DNA of 64,000 bases from Lepidostoma basale (GCA_022606425.2 JAHDVF020001564.1:1674001-1738000); one strand, 5' to 3'; numbered from the stretch's first letter, positions 32,269 to 43,924 are shown. Notes: a model not told the origin generated them from the sequence alone. Numbers and translations: made by a program.

Positions 32269-32774
32269 TACAAATCTATGTTTGTTTTTATAGAAAATTT
32301 AATTCAGTAAAACATTTCTTTTTAAGGGGAAAATTAGAATAAATAATCCAATTAAATCATCTTACTTTTGAAATATACGCCACCCCTGATGGTGTGTTCA
32401 CGATTGCACATAAAAAATGCAATGGCTGACGTGGATTAATGTGCAATATTAACTTTTCCCCTCAATTAAAATATTTCTCTGTTCCTGTATGTAAATTGAA
32501 ACACGCAGTAATTAATTAAAGAAGAATCCTCATCAATTATGAGTTAATTTCTTGGACGATATAATAAGAATTCATTTTTTTTTTATAAATACAAGCTATG
32601 AAAGAACGGAAGCAGAATTCCAATCAAACATCATAGTTATTTTTAGTATAGAGTGTTTTTTTTAGAGGTTTGGTTTTAAATCTGGCAATATTGTTTCTAC
32701 AGACTGTCAATTCAACAGTTGATAGTTGATTTGTAGTCAGAACGTTTTGCCATTTTATCACAAATAGACTGACG

Positions 32775-33060
32775 TCAGAACAGCGCTTGAAAATTGTGCA
32801 AATTTATTTTGAAAATCGTGGTTCGGTTCGCCAAACTTATCGTGCACTGCGTCCACTTTACGGTCAACATAATCGTCCATCCGCGCAAGTTATTCGGAAA
32901 GCTATCGATCGTTTTCGCACCATGTACACTCTAGTGGATAATACGCATCCACAAAGACGACAATTGTCGAAAATTGTACTTCACGATTGCGCTTCATTCG
33001 AGCTAGCCGTGGCGCTTAAGTGCCCGAAATTATATTTAAACAATAATGGCATCAAATTAT
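32775..33060 (+). pseudogene. transposase N-terminal HTH domain, truncated
   Basis: Frame 32787-33062 (an upstream CTG/ACG context also open from about 32770) holds the HTH region, then QVIRKAIDRFRTMYTLVD and loses similarity after THPQRRQ. Confidence 0.6.
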
Positions 33061-33453
33061 AACCAACTAACCATCACGCCGTCTCCCCGAAGGGGTAGGC
33101 AGAATTTTTGGACTGCCACACTTTTCTTTCCTGACATATTTCTCTCGATTCCTCAACATTCATACATCGTGTCATGCACGCGCGTCGATTTCTCTGACTA
33201 CTCACATTCTTTCTTCATTTATTCTTTCCATATGTCCAAACCATATTAATGATCCTTTTATTATTTTGTTCATAACACCATCATTCGCACCGCATTCACT
33301 TCTTATATTTTCATTCGACACTCTAACATACACAGAATATCCACACATTCGTCTAAGAGATCTCATTTCTACTGCATTTATTCTACTTTCATCCTTCTTT
33401 TGCCAGTTCCATGTTTTGCTTCCATTCATAAGGGTCGGTAGAAGAACACCATA
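33061..33453 (-). mobile_element. LINE-A insertion with AAATTAT target duplication
   Basis: Tail at the left, 5' truncation at the right within LMYGS. AAATTAT flanks both sides (33054-33060, 33454-33460). An internal deletion removes the RNRRACM to KTWHDQ part. Confidence 0.7.
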
Positions 33454-33554
33454 AAATTATCTATTTAATAAAGCCAATATTATAGACATTAACATTATTT
33501 TTATTTATTTATTTATTTTGAATATGTATTGTATACCTTTAAAAAAACACCCTA

Positions 33555-34027
33555 TATAAACGTGGGGAAAATGTATATTTTGAATGCGTAATCTCCATGA
33601 ATTATAATATTATTTGATGGACCATATTAATAGAAATACGAGAATATTTTGAAATGTGTGCTGTGGATGAACGGAAGTAAAATTCGAATTGAATAATGTA
33701 AGAGTTATTTTAACTATGATTGATTAATCTAAATGTTTAATTTAAATCACCCTTCAGAGATATCTCAAAGGGTCTTTGATAGGTACGCTTCATTTTTAAT
33801 CGCTCGTGCGGAATGTCCATAGTGGCGTGCGCTGTTTATACGTGGCACCCTCTTGTTGAAATAATATTGTTCAGAACAACGGAAGAAGTTCTGCTCACTG
33901 CTGCTCATTTCTTTATTTATATATAAAAAAAATTGTCACTACTGTATTTATATATTTATATACGTACATACTCGTATAAATAAATATATGCTAAACCAAA
34001 AAAGTAATCACGCTTTCATAATACAAC
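33555..34027. other. no recognised gene
   Basis: 33655-33720 (GAACGGAAGTAAAATTCG) resembles 32595-32640 left of the transposon, perhaps an old duplication. Otherwise unassigned. Confidence 0.3.
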
Positions 34028-34284
34028 TATATATCGCACCGTGAGTGTAAAACCGACGTAAGTGCAAATATACATTTTGGAGATATGGGAGTTTAAAGAT
34101 TTCATATTGCTTGGAAAAACTGTTTTTTTTTTTAAATAAACCAATGATTTTCGGTTTATAGGTATATTACTATAAACCGAAAATCAGTAGTTTATTTAAA
34201 AAAAACAGTTTTTCCAAGCAATATGAAATCTTTAAACTCCCATATCCCCAAACTGTATATTTGCACTCACGGTGCGATATATAT
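34028..34284. mobile_element. palindromic MITE with TA-rich tips
   Basis: Outer arms TATATCGCACCGTGAGTG and its complement, inner arms from ATATGGGAGTTTAAAGATTT to the centre at about 34166 and back. Nearly perfect over more than 100 bp per arm, apart from an extra 15 bp or so in the left arm. Only one copy in the window. Confidence 0.75.
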
Positions 34285-34782
34285 AACAAAGTTAGAGTTT
34301 TACCAAAATAAAACCGCAAAAATCAAAAGGTTGAAAACATCTTGACTGTAAAAAAGTATGAAAACAGATATCTTCATCTTCTTCTGTTAAGCGTTTTGAT
34401 GATTTCCGGAGACGCTGGGTGTTATATTTTCATAAAAAACCACACGTGGAGGCACATAGTATTATAACATTTTTATTTGTTTATCAAAACGAACATCACA
34501 CGTACATATTTGCTTAATTCGTTACCCAGATTTTGACACTAATGACGCTTTCGGTGCAGTTCGACGCTCCTTGTTCTAAGTTGGCAACATTCCAACTGCG
34601 CATCGCGACGGAGAGAATTGATTACAGAAATCAGCCAACAATGGATGCTGCATATCATTATCTCCTGGGACTGATTCATTATCTCGGAAGTTCCCACATC
34701 TTGGATGACGCAGGATAAAATATAGCTTGTAGTACTAAGTTCTCTACTATCTTTATTTATACAAGTATAATTCTTCTGTCTT
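34285..34782. other. no recognised gene
   Basis: A 61-codon frame (34533-34718) and an opposing 104-codon frame have no recognisable motif. Confidence 0.3.
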
Positions 34783-34890
34783 TTGGAAGAGATTAATAGG
34801 AGAATACAGCTCGATTGGTCTGCATTCGGAAGGCTGGCCAACAAGTCGGACATGCCACAAAATTTAAAAACAAAAGTGCTGGACTATTTT
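34783..34890 (+). mobile_element. RTE-B internal fragment
   Basis: EEINRRIQLDWSAFGRL...LKTKVLD is the segment that in RTE elements lies just before VLPVMTYGCETW (present at 36045). It is followed by a GC-rich unassigned stretch to 34990. Confidence 0.5.
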
Positions 34891-35094
34891 TATGGCCGAG
34901 CAATAGAGGGCTCCCTCCGCTTACCCGGAGCTGTTATAGGCGCAGCGGCGCCTTTCGTCAGCTTCACTCGTGCACTCCCTAGTCTCGCCCCCGTCCATGC
35001 GGGACTTACGTTAAAAAAATAATAATATATGTATATTTACAACCAAGGGGGACCCAGACCACATTTAAGTTACGCTACTCTTAATTAGATACAA

Positions 35095-35390
35095 TTAAAA
35101 TTTTATACAATTAATTAGATACAATTAAAATTTGAATTAACCACCCTTTGGTGTAAATCCAGAATTTCGTATACAGGTATAAGTATACATTCACAAATAT
35201 TTGTTCTTCAAATATTCTGGTCAAATTCTTTGGCATGTAGAATGGAATAATACTCCTAGCGGCTTCTAACAATATGTTAGGCGACAGCCTTCGCATTGTG
35301 TTAATAAGGTAGTTTGCTAAATGCCGAAAATCATTCTCCATAGATGGCGTTAGTGGGTCGGTTGTATAGGTTAATTCTTGAAAAAATTCA
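35095..35390 (-). other. unidentified minus-strand reading frame next to the PLE-F2 block
   Basis: A 119-codon frame (35470-35111) includes MENDFRHLANYLINTMRRLSP and AARSIIPFYMPKNLTRIFEEQ. These are protein-like and distinct from the other element families here. It starts inside the PLE 3' block, so it may be another gene's exon or element piece captured beside it. Confidence 0.3.
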
Positions 35391-35648
35391 CAAGTGCAAC
35401 CAAATCTACATAGATGGCTGACTGAAACTGACACGTGAAGATAAATATGGATTTTGAAGTATATATACATCTTCCAAAAAATTTGTCATGCATGATCACA
35501 ATAACAAAGGTGGAATGGGGAATGTTGTAATTACATAAAGCGTGCGCTTAACCCAACCAATGACAGGTCATAAGTCCTGTAAACACCTTGATCATCCATG
35601 TTCAGTTTCCAGTTTGCGTCTTCGTCTCTATTGAGATACAATTAAAAT
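35385..35648 (-). repeat. PLE C-terminal/3' block
   Basis: Close match to 4425-4695 over its whole length, including the reversed YLNRDED codons at the right edge. Confidence 0.6.
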
Positions 35649-36000
35649 ACGCTACTCTTGCTCGATGTCCCGCCGTACACAAATAACAATACAATAGCAA
35701 AAGAAAATACACAATTGATATATAAATAACATATGTTAGAGAAAAAATAAAAAAATAATAATGAACATCAGGAGGCACAGGAGGGAGGGAGGAGACAAAA
35801 TGCAGGAGGGGGAAAATAAGGAAATTTATTTAATATGTGGAATAGGGAAGGTAACATAGGAAATTTAAACTATATATATTAAAGAGAAGAAAAATAATGC
35901 AATTGAACTAAGAAGGAGGAGGACGAGGTCCAGCATGGCGGATCAGTCTCCCCTCCCCCAGCAAGATAATAGGCACCCCCTCAAAGGGGCGAGAGACTTC
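35649..36000. other. no recognised gene
   Basis: Purine-rich AT sequence with GGAGG-rich text near 35780-35820. Confidence 0.3.
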
Positions 36001-36480
36001 ACAAAACGGCAACGTCCAGTCGAGACGATTGGCCGAGGTTAAAAAAAAGTGCTGGACCAGTGTGTGTTACCTGTGATGACCTATGGATGCGAGACATGGA
36101 CGTTAACTAAAGAAGCAATGCACAAAATCAAAGATGCACAACGGGCCATGAAAAGATCCATGTTGGGTATCACGCTTAGAGACCATATATCCAACATGGA
36201 GATAAGAAGACGCACTAGGGTCATCGATGTAGGATACGCATTGCGAGGATGAAATGGCGGTGGGCTGGTCATGTGTGTGGACGGTATGATGGAAGATTGA
36301 GCCAGAAGGTTACTGAATAGAGGCCAAGGTTGGGCTGGAGAAGTGTGAGCGATGGTATTGTGCGGACGGCGGGAAGGGCCTGAAGAACACTGGCGAGAGA
36401 CCGAGAGAGATGGCGTGGGGGTGGAGAGGTTTACGTCCAGCAGTGGATGGAGACAAGTTGACGAAGAATTCTTCTGTACG
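36001..36480 (+). mobile_element. RTE-B fragment
   Basis: VLDQCVLPVMTYGCETWTLTKEA, QRAMKRSMLGITLRDHISNMEIRRRTRV, then shifted KWRWAGHVCGR-like codons and VYVQQWMETS. The last 20 codons are near the family end. Confidence 0.75.
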
Positions 36481-36624
36481 GACGTATGTACTTGAACTCC
36501 TCCTAAACGGCTAGACCGATTTTGATGATTTTTTTTGTATGTTTGAGTGGGTCCCTGGATGGTTTGGATCGCGATATTGAGAACAGATAAAATAATATAT
36601 TGTGTATAGTACGAGTATACTACC

Positions 36625-37240
36625 AAAAACGCATGAGAGATGGTTTCACATTAGGAAGACAGGATACTCTCCAGAATTAAGAGTTTTTGCGTTCTGAACG
36701 TACTTTCACAAATATAAAACACGTCGATCTCCAAGGAGACGGCGTTCAGCAGATTAATTGCTCTTCCCATCGGTGTCACCAGAGGCAGGTTGGTTCTGGC
36801 GGCCGGTAGGTAAAACAATCTATGCTGTCGCTGTCGGAGATATCTATCAGGGACAAAAAGCTGAACATCCTCTAGCACGGCCGAGTTCTCGAAATATCCC
36901 CTGAGTAATCTAAAGAAATGGGTTATGAGATGCCCCCATCTCTTCGAAGCTGCAGAGAGTTGGCCCCAAGCATTCCCAAAAGAAAAGCTGTGGGATAGAG
37001 CCACGGATAGCTACCATACTCCCTCATATAGAGATACCTCAGAATTTTTTTCCGAACCCTCTCCAGCGTAACGGAATATCTCGCCTCGTGAGGACTCCAT
37101 ATCACAGAATAACTTTCGAGTTTGCTCCAAACCAATGCGTTGTATAGAACTCTGAGCATATGAGGATCCCTGAAAACTCTTCCGGTCTGGACGATGAAGC
37201 CCAACATCCTCAGTGCAGTGCCACGAATACTCTCAATATG
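36625..37240 (-). mobile_element. LINE-C fragment
   Basis: Minus-strand frames 37207-36923 and 37004-36651 overlap and together give LERVRKKILRYLYMREYGSYPWLYP to RAINLLNAVSLEIDVF and the stop. One frameshift near 36950; the tail is missing. Confidence 0.8.
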
Positions 37241-37505
37241 TGCATGATGTGTTGTTTGTTGCTATTGTTGTTCACAGCAGTTTTTTATTTAATATTGTGA
37301 GTACATTAATTTGATATAATGACTTTGTTTGTATTAAATGTTCAGATATTAAAATTTTAATTAAACAACATGAAACACGCACAGGGACTATTAAAATGCA
37401 ATTTCCATTTATGGCTATTGTTACAATGGTTGTTAAATGGTGGCTCGTATAATTGCTTCAATTGAGCTTCCCAATTTAACCCAATAGTGGCTGATGATTG
37501 AATTA
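37241..37505. other. no recognised gene
   Basis: Short AT-rich spacer. Confidence 0.3.
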
Positions 37506-37507
37506 AA

Positions 37508-37752
37508 CAAAAAAAATGTATTTGTATAGTATAAATGATGTCGCTAGAGCTGCAGACGAAGGATGCACCAAAATGCTGCTGAATTGGAGACCGAGAGATA
37601 CGAGAAGAAGAGTAGGAAGACCACAAATGAGGTGGAGGGATGACCTAGAACGATACTCTGGGGTGCTATGGATGCAGACTGCGCAGGAGAGATCGACATG
37701 GAGGGACATGGAGGAGGCTTTCTTCCAGGAGTGGACGGCGATAAGCTGAAGG
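37508..37752 (+). mobile_element. RTE-type C-terminal fragment
   Basis: LLNWRPRDTRRRVGRPQMRWRDDL, then AQERSTWRDMEEAFFQEWTAIS and stop: an intact C-terminus related to RTE-B and 40745-41045. Confidence 0.75.
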
Positions 37753-37862
<110 letters not shown>

Positions 37863-37914
37863 GATACCATAAGAATTGGAAAACTACACTGTTCATATCA
37901 TTTTTATTGCATAG

Positions 37915-38085
37915 AAACTAACTAACTAACTTACCATCACGACGATTTTCCGGAGGGGTAAGCAGAAAGAATGGACTGCCATACATACGACAGACTAGTG
38001 GTCACCAGTCTGTCGATGCCAGCGAGCCTGGCGAAACCAGCCCCTGTCGAAATAAAGACAAAAGTGGAAGTAATTAAAAAAACAT
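37915..38085. repeat. LINE-A 3' stub plus PLE-like repeat with hammerhead-like motif
   Basis: 37915-37985 is a reversed LINE-A tail. 37988-38050 (plus) has CTGTCGA, T, a perfect GCCAG/CTGGC stem and GAAACC. A6 of the core is T, so the motif is probably inactive. Related to 62225-62340. Confidence 0.4.
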
Positions 38086-38454
38086 CGTTTTATTTCATTA
38101 TTATTTAAAATGAGCTTCCATCAAGAGATTTCAGTAATATCATTTGATTATCATAATAATTTATATTAAATAATGAAATTAAATTAAACAAAGTTATTTT
38201 TAATTTCATAAGTACATTAATTTTTATTTTATTTTTTATAATCGATGTAATGATGGTTCGCTCTCAAAGGGTTAAATATCTTTTGATGTCTTCATCGCAA
38301 GCTGTCAGGGTGGAGTAAAAATACACTTAAGAGTGACATTCGCATGTTCTTAGCCGCCCAGAGAAGGTAATGAATTAATTTGGCCCTCGAGTCCAGTGGC
38401 GTGCGATGGCGGGTTTAAAATAAACCATTATGTTTTAAAATAATTTAATAGTGA

Positions 38455-38612
38455 GGAGTCGAAAATTCGACGTGCATGCAGAACACGATTTATGAATGCT
38501 GAGGAAGATAGAAAAGTATGCCAGGAAAGAAAAGAGTGGCAGTTCATTATTTCTGCCTACCCCTTCTGCGAGACGGTGTTGACATAAATTAGTTAGTTAG
38601 TATAAATAAATA
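38455..38612 (+). mobile_element. LINE-A 3' end
   Basis: EESKIRRACRTRFMNAEEDRKVCQERKEWQ to a disrupted stop and TTAGTTAGTTAG tail. Confidence 0.65.
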
Positions 38613-38619
38613 TTTTTTA

Positions 38620-38935
38620 CGTTAGGAATGTAAGGCAGATGATTGGATCTTAAGTCAAATGAAAATCAGACCACTAAGATGGTTTAAACAAATGGAACGA
38701 ATGGATGTGAAAAAATATTAAAAAATTTATGGAGTTTAATAGTTATAAATTTTAAGTTAAATGTGGAATCTCGACTTCTTTTTTCACACTACTTGTATAC
38801 ATATTTACAACCATTCTTCTCCCATCCATTCGTTCCATACGTCCAAACCATCTTAGTGTCCAAACCATAATTTTTACTAAGTGACCTAATTTCTACGGCA
38901 TTTATCCTACTTTCATCCTTCTTCCATTTTTTATA
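38620..38935. mobile_element. LINE-A fragments in opposite orientations
   Basis: 38625-38720 plus strand (CKADDWILSQMK...LRWFKQMERMD) and 38770-38930 minus strand (NHSSPIRSIR... complement), a scrambled copy. Confidence 0.5.
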
Positions 38936-39069
38936 TATTTTTTATATTTTTTAATATATTATCATCATGTATTATTTAATATTATTTATTAGTTCCTGAT
39001 AAAAAAAATAATTATGAGTACTTATAACAAATAGCCCAGGTTGATTTTTAAAATTGAATCATTGTATCG

Positions 39070-39215
39070 AATTTTGAATGCGTTTTTATATTAGTCTTTG
39101 TTTGTTTAGTTTTTATTATATTTTTACACCTAAAGATGGAGGTATCCTCCGAAACACATTGTATTTTTTAATATTTTGTGGATTAAACAAAGTTATTTTC
39201 AATTTCCTAAGTATA
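39070..39215 (+). repeat. PLE-F3 terminal repeat with degraded hammerhead-like motif
   Basis: Matches 46235-46400 (minus) and 50590-50800 (plus). The stem GGAGG/CCTCC is intact at 39137-39150 but the core box is CTAAAGA. Confidence 0.5.
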
Positions 39216-39595
39216 AAATTATTTAAGTATTTTTTTAATAACATAACTTATACGCCGCCACTGTCAGTTTGAAACGTGGATTCCTTTGCTCGTTTTTGGG
39301 AGAATGACGGGATAATGATTGCCAGACATCTGTATTTCTTCTTCAAAACTCTCTCTGGAGCAATCGAGCAGAGAAGGAGGAATTCAGCAGTGACTCTGTT
39401 TTAGAATCGTAGTTTTCTTAGAATTAACTTAGTGGAAATATTAGATGCGATGAAAACCCGGTGAAAATTATACTCGTATATACCTATATCAAGTGCCATG
39501 GACCTAGTCATTTTGCTGATGTTTTCTGTTTGCGTCTGTCGGAGATAAGATGTCGAATATTAATACGTATCATATTTTAACATCTCATTAAACAA
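39216..39595. other. no recognised gene
   Basis: No repeat family or coding motif seen. Confidence 0.3.
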
Positions 39596-39596
39596 A

Positions 39597-40395
39597 ATAA
39601 ATGGCACTCTCAAAGTCATTACTGCAAATAGATGTATATCCACTAATGCAAAGATGGCAATACATAATGGAGCTCTAGTGCCAACCCTTATGTATGTAAC
39701 TAAAGCCTAGAGCTGGCAAAAGAATGTGCGAAAACGATTTATGGTAGAATATCTAACGACGAAATAAGGTAGAAATGTAAGGCAGATGATTGCACCAAGT
39801 AAAATTAAAAAAAGGATCCCGTAGATGGTTTGGATATATGGAACGAATGGACGAAAGAAGAATTGTTAAAATGTTGTATACAAGCAGTGTGAGTGGAAAA
39901 AGAAACCGCGGAAGACCAAGGAAACCATGGCATGACCAAATTAATCAAATACTGAAAGACGGCCATTTTCATAGCAAACAAAGAAAGCATAATGCAAAGA
40001 TTGTAATACATAATGGAGTTCTAGTGCCAACCCTTATGTATGGAAGTGAAGTTAGAAGCTGGGAAAAATGATTGAATAAGGATAAATGCTGTAGAAATGA
40101 GATCACTGAAAAGAACGTGCGGGAAAACGATATATGATAGAATATAGAACAACGAAATACGGAAGAAATATAAGACAGATGATTGCAACAAATAAAATTA
40201 AAAAAGGATCCCTGAGATGGTTTGTATATATAAAACGAATGGACGGAAGAAGAATGGTTAAAATGTTGATACAAGCAGTGTGAGTGAAAAATGAAGCTGT
40301 GGAAGACCAAAGAAAGCATGGTATGGCCAAATTTATCAAAGACTAAAAGGCGGACACATTAGAAGTCGGAAAAATCGACCAACAGTATTTGCGAA
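39597..40395 (+). mobile_element. two tandem LINE-A subfamily fragments
   Basis: 39597-39975 and 39975-40395 both contain the MAIHNGVLVPTLMYGSE...WFGYMERMDERR...RGRPRKPWHDQINQIL series, each with deletions. The second starts within CKQRKHNAKI where the first reads HSK. Confidence 0.65.
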
Positions 40396-40489
40396 CATAG
40401 AGATTTCTGAAAACTAGGAGTTTGGAGAATAAATCCCATCAATTTCAATTCAACTCCACATATTTTCCCGATGTTAGCATAAATAATTT

Positions 40490-41055
40490 AGTCACTTTAT
40501 TAAACAATACAAAAATCTTAGAAGAAAGTAGAATAAATGCAGTAGAATTGAGATCTCTAAGACGAATGTGTGGAAAATCTGTGTACGATAGAGTCTCGAA
40601 TGAATATAATGCAGTGCGAATGAAAGTGTTATGAACAAAATAATGAAAATAACTCTTAGATAGTTTGGACACATCTTAAGAATGATAAAAACGTATATGT
40701 TAACGTTGTAAATGGAAATTAAAATAGAGAAAAACTGAGGAAAACGTGTAACCCACAGAGCCATGTTAGGATTAAGCCTAAGAGACAGAGTCAGAAACGA
40801 GACGGTGAGAAAAAAAACAAAGGTCATTGACATCATCCACCAGGTGGCAACTCTAAATTGGCGATGGGCAGGTCACGTAGTCAGAAGCTCAGACGAAAAA
40901 TAGACAAGAAAATTGCTGACTTGGTGACCGTAGACGGCAAAGAGAAGTGTAGGGCGATCGCAACTGCACAAGACAGAGTAACATGGAAGCGAATGGAGGA
41001 GACCTTTGTCCAGGAGTGGACGGGAATAGGCTGTGGAAGAAGAAGAGTAAAACGT
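40490..41055 (+). mobile_element. LINE-A fragment fused to an RTE-type fragment
   Basis: 40510-40745 encodes ESRINAVELRSLRRMCGKSVYDRVSNE. From 40748 it switches to HRAMLGLSLRDRVRNETVRKKTKVIDI, NWRWAGHVVRSSDEK and KRMEETFVQEWTGIG. At 41047 LINE-A resumes at KTWHD, so the RTE piece looks nested in LINE-A. Confidence 0.7.
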
Positions 41056-41250
41056 GGCACGATTAAATTAATCAAATATTGAATGTCGTCCACACGAGTA
41101 GTCGGAGAAATCGACGTGCGTGCTTGACACGATGTATGAATGTTGAGAAATCGAGAGAATTATATCGGGAAATAAATGTGTGGCTGTCCAGTCTTTCTGT
41201 CTGCCCCTTAGAAAAGACGGCGTGATGGTTAGTTAATTAGTTGGTTAAGA
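41047..41250 (+). mobile_element. LINE-A 3' end, continuation after the RTE insertion
   Basis: KTWHDQINQILNVVHTSSRRN to the stop and GGTTAGTTAATTAG tail. Confidence 0.65.
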
Positions 41251-41820
41251 TCTTGTATGGTTATCTTGTATTGGTTATCCATTGTGTATCTGTAATAAAC
41301 AGAACACAATGCTCTTGTTAACTATAAAATTACGTACTTGGATGAAATCAAATTGATTGACTTTACTCCAGAATATGCGCATTGTTGGATATAGGCTTCT
41401 TTAAGTTGTTAAAATGGAGTTTTATATCGTTGTTCAAGAAACAATAAATAAACATAAAACGCTGGTTCATCTTATAAGAAGTATAGCGTTGGTCGGGTAT
41501 GAGGATTATTGGAGATCGCTTGTTATGAAGCCCACTCGGCTGAAGATGCGATCAGGGGACACTGAAGGCAAGATGTATCCTCGGAACAAATCACGCAGTA
41601 TATTAGAGGATTACATCCAGGAGACACGGCGCGTTCCATAAGAGAAGATGTTCATGAACATAGCTGAAGGCTGAACACTCTGCCATGCGCTTCATAACCG
41701 ATAACAAATTATTAATACGAATGAAAACGTAGGCTGTGAAATACGAATGAAAACGTGTCATCCCAATCATTTGACTTGCATTTGACACTCTATCGTACGC
41801 AAATTTACCTCACTGTAGTA
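41251..41820. other. no recognised gene; small RTE-B scrap
   Basis: 41355-41405 on the minus strand reads EAYIQQCAYSGVK, an RTE-B end. A 75-codon frame at 41414-41641 is unidentified. Confidence 0.3.
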
Positions 41821-41821
41821 A

Positions 41822-42208
41822 ATCTATATATGATAGAGTATCAAATGCAAGTATGAGAAGTGAATGCGGTGCGAATGAAAGTGTTATGAATAAAATAATG
41901 AAAGGGTCGTTTAGATGGTTTGGACACATGAAAAGAATGAGTGAAGACAGAATGGTGGAGAAGATATATGTAAACGACGTGAACGGAGCTAGAAATAGAG
42001 GAAGACCGAGGAAAACGTGGCACGATCAAATCAATCAAATATCAAATGTCGGTCACGTGAGGAGTCGGCGAAATCGACGTGCGTGCATAACAAGACATAT
42101 GAATGTAGAGGAAGCGAGAGAAATATGTCAGGACAGAACAGTGTGGCGTTCCATTCTTTCTGCCTACCCCTCCAGAGAGACGGCGTGATGGTTAGTTAGT
42201 TAGTTTTG
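41822..42208 (+). mobile_element. LINE-A 3' end, clean frame
   Basis: One frame (41853-42188) reads SECGANESVMNKIMKGSFRWFGHM through RGRPRKTWHDQINQI to ILSAYPSRETA and TGA, then GGTTAGTTAGTTAG. The family lacks a 3' UTR, as this shows well. Confidence 0.8.
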
Positions 42209-42429
42209 AAAACGCATGTTTTCTAGAAGTTTTATTATATTTTTCATGTGTATGACATGTTTCACATTATTATCTTTATTTTGTTGAATTGCTCTTTACA
42301 TCATGACAGCGCGAGCCAAATCAATGTAATGATTGAAAAAAAAAACTTTTTTAATTGTATCTTCTTCTCTTCTTCTCCCTCAGCCTATTTCCGCCCGCAC
42401 CTGGACAAAGGCCTCCTCTTGTGCAGACC

Positions 42430-42625
42430 CCAATTTTTTTTTAGATGGTGCACATATTGTCTATAATACACTTTTAGTAATTTGTATAAACACCACTTTA
42501 TTTGGTATGTAATACCAACCGGTTTCGCTCTCGCCGGAGCTTCGTCAGGGTCAGAGAGTAAACTAAATATAAAATCACAGAACAACCTATGAAGAAATAA
42601 AAATAATAGATAGAGTGGGGGTACG
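42430..42625 (-). repeat. PLE-like repeat F4 with hammerhead-like motif
   Basis: Minus strand 42556-42505: CTGACGA (42548-42542), A, stem GCTC/GAGC, GAAA, palindrome ACCGGT (42523-42518), U at the H17 position. ACC/GGT pair as stem I. The right flank (42440-42475) shares GATGGTGCACATATTGTCTAT with NA-A. Confidence 0.5.
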
Positions 42626-42789
42626 AGAAATTGGGCACGAGGACGAATAGACTGTTAAGACGGTGAGTCATGCTCATTACGGAAAAATTATGGAGAATTT
42701 CTACTTAAAATTTTGGTGGCGGGCAGGGGAGTTAAATTATTTTTATGGGTCTATTTAAAATCAGTTTGATTATTAATTAAGGGAAGATT

Positions 42790-43205
42790 ATTGTTAAGGG
42801 CTTTCTAAATTATATATAAAACCTGCATAAGGCCTATACTGACATATCATTGAGACCAGAGCGGATACCACAAGAACGAAGTACGGGTGGCAGAGATGAG
42901 GACGCTGAGGATGATAGCAGGAAAGACTATGCGCGATAGGGTGAGGAACACGGCCACCCGCGAGATCTGCAAGGTGAAGGATGTCGTGAGATGGGGCAGA
43001 CAACTCGGAAGATTCTGGAATGCGCACTTGCAGAGGATGGATCCCACCAAAATCCCACACGCTGTGGCGCATCAGATTCTTGCCGGCTGCCGTCCCCGGA
43101 AGACTGCCGAAGAGATGGAGAGATAGTTGAGAGTCAACCTCCCAAGAGAGGCCAGCCTGATTTCAGTAACAGACCCAAATGTCTATAAGGAGAAGAAGAA
43201 GCTTT
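42790..43205 (+). mobile_element. LINE-D fragment with GAA tail
   Basis: [40 protein letters not shown], then HLQRMDPTKIP and RRPRKTAEEM; tail GGAGAAGAAGAAG at 43189. Confidence 0.8.
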
Positions 43206-43920
43206 CTTAATTTTTAATGCTTCCGAATTATGTAATTTTTGATCCGGGGAATTTTCGTGAAGCATTTTCAGGCCAGAAAATTAAGATATGTGTGGTTTGG
43301 TTCTAGCAAATAATTGGTGAACTCAGAGAAAACGTTACTATTTAGACATCTGAGATGTTCCTTTACCCTTACGTTTACATACAAATAAGTGATATTCGAA
43401 ATGGTTTGTGGGACTGCCTCGTTTTAAAGTGGCGGACGCATCTGTTGCGCCCTTTCCAGTATTATTTATTACGACCGTAATGTTCTCATGTCTATGTGTC
43501 TGTCTGGATGTTTGTTCGCGTAGACGTGGATGACTTTATCTTGGTGAATTCTTAACCAACCCATAATTAATCAGCTGCAAGAACTTCGTCTTTTAAATAT
43601 TTTATACGCGAGTTTAAACGAGATCTCGGGGTTTAATTCCACGTGTTCATTGTGTATAATAAAATAAATAATTTTAATATCATCTATTGTTTTTCATCAT
43701 TTAATATTATATATTATAATAAAACCATATTATTGATGGTTGAGATAAAAGTTAAGTAAAACTCCATTATTATAAATAATCAAATAAATTTATCGTCAAG
43801 AACAATCTTTGATTTATTTCCTTTGTTGTAAGTAATTATCTGAACCCCAATAAGAACTTTAAATTATTATTAAAATTTTACATGCATTCATAATATTTGT
43901 TATAACAAAAGCATAAACGT
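43206..43920. other. no recognised gene
   Basis: No motif recognised in either strand. Confidence 0.3.
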
Positions 43921-43924
43921 TCCG

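Larger units (their letters stand above)
32649..33554 (+). mobile_element. Tc1/mariner-like transposon remnant, internally deleted, with LINE-A nested inside
   Basis: Short terminal inverted repeats TAGAGTGTTTTTTT (32649) and AAAAAAACACCCTA (33541-33554) sit next to TA dinucleotides. The left half encodes a helix-turn-helix domain (TSEQRLKIVQIYFENRGSVRQTYRALRPLYG) as found at the N-terminus of insect mariner-type transposases. The catalytic domain is deleted. LINE-A sits at 33061-33453. Confidence 0.6.
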
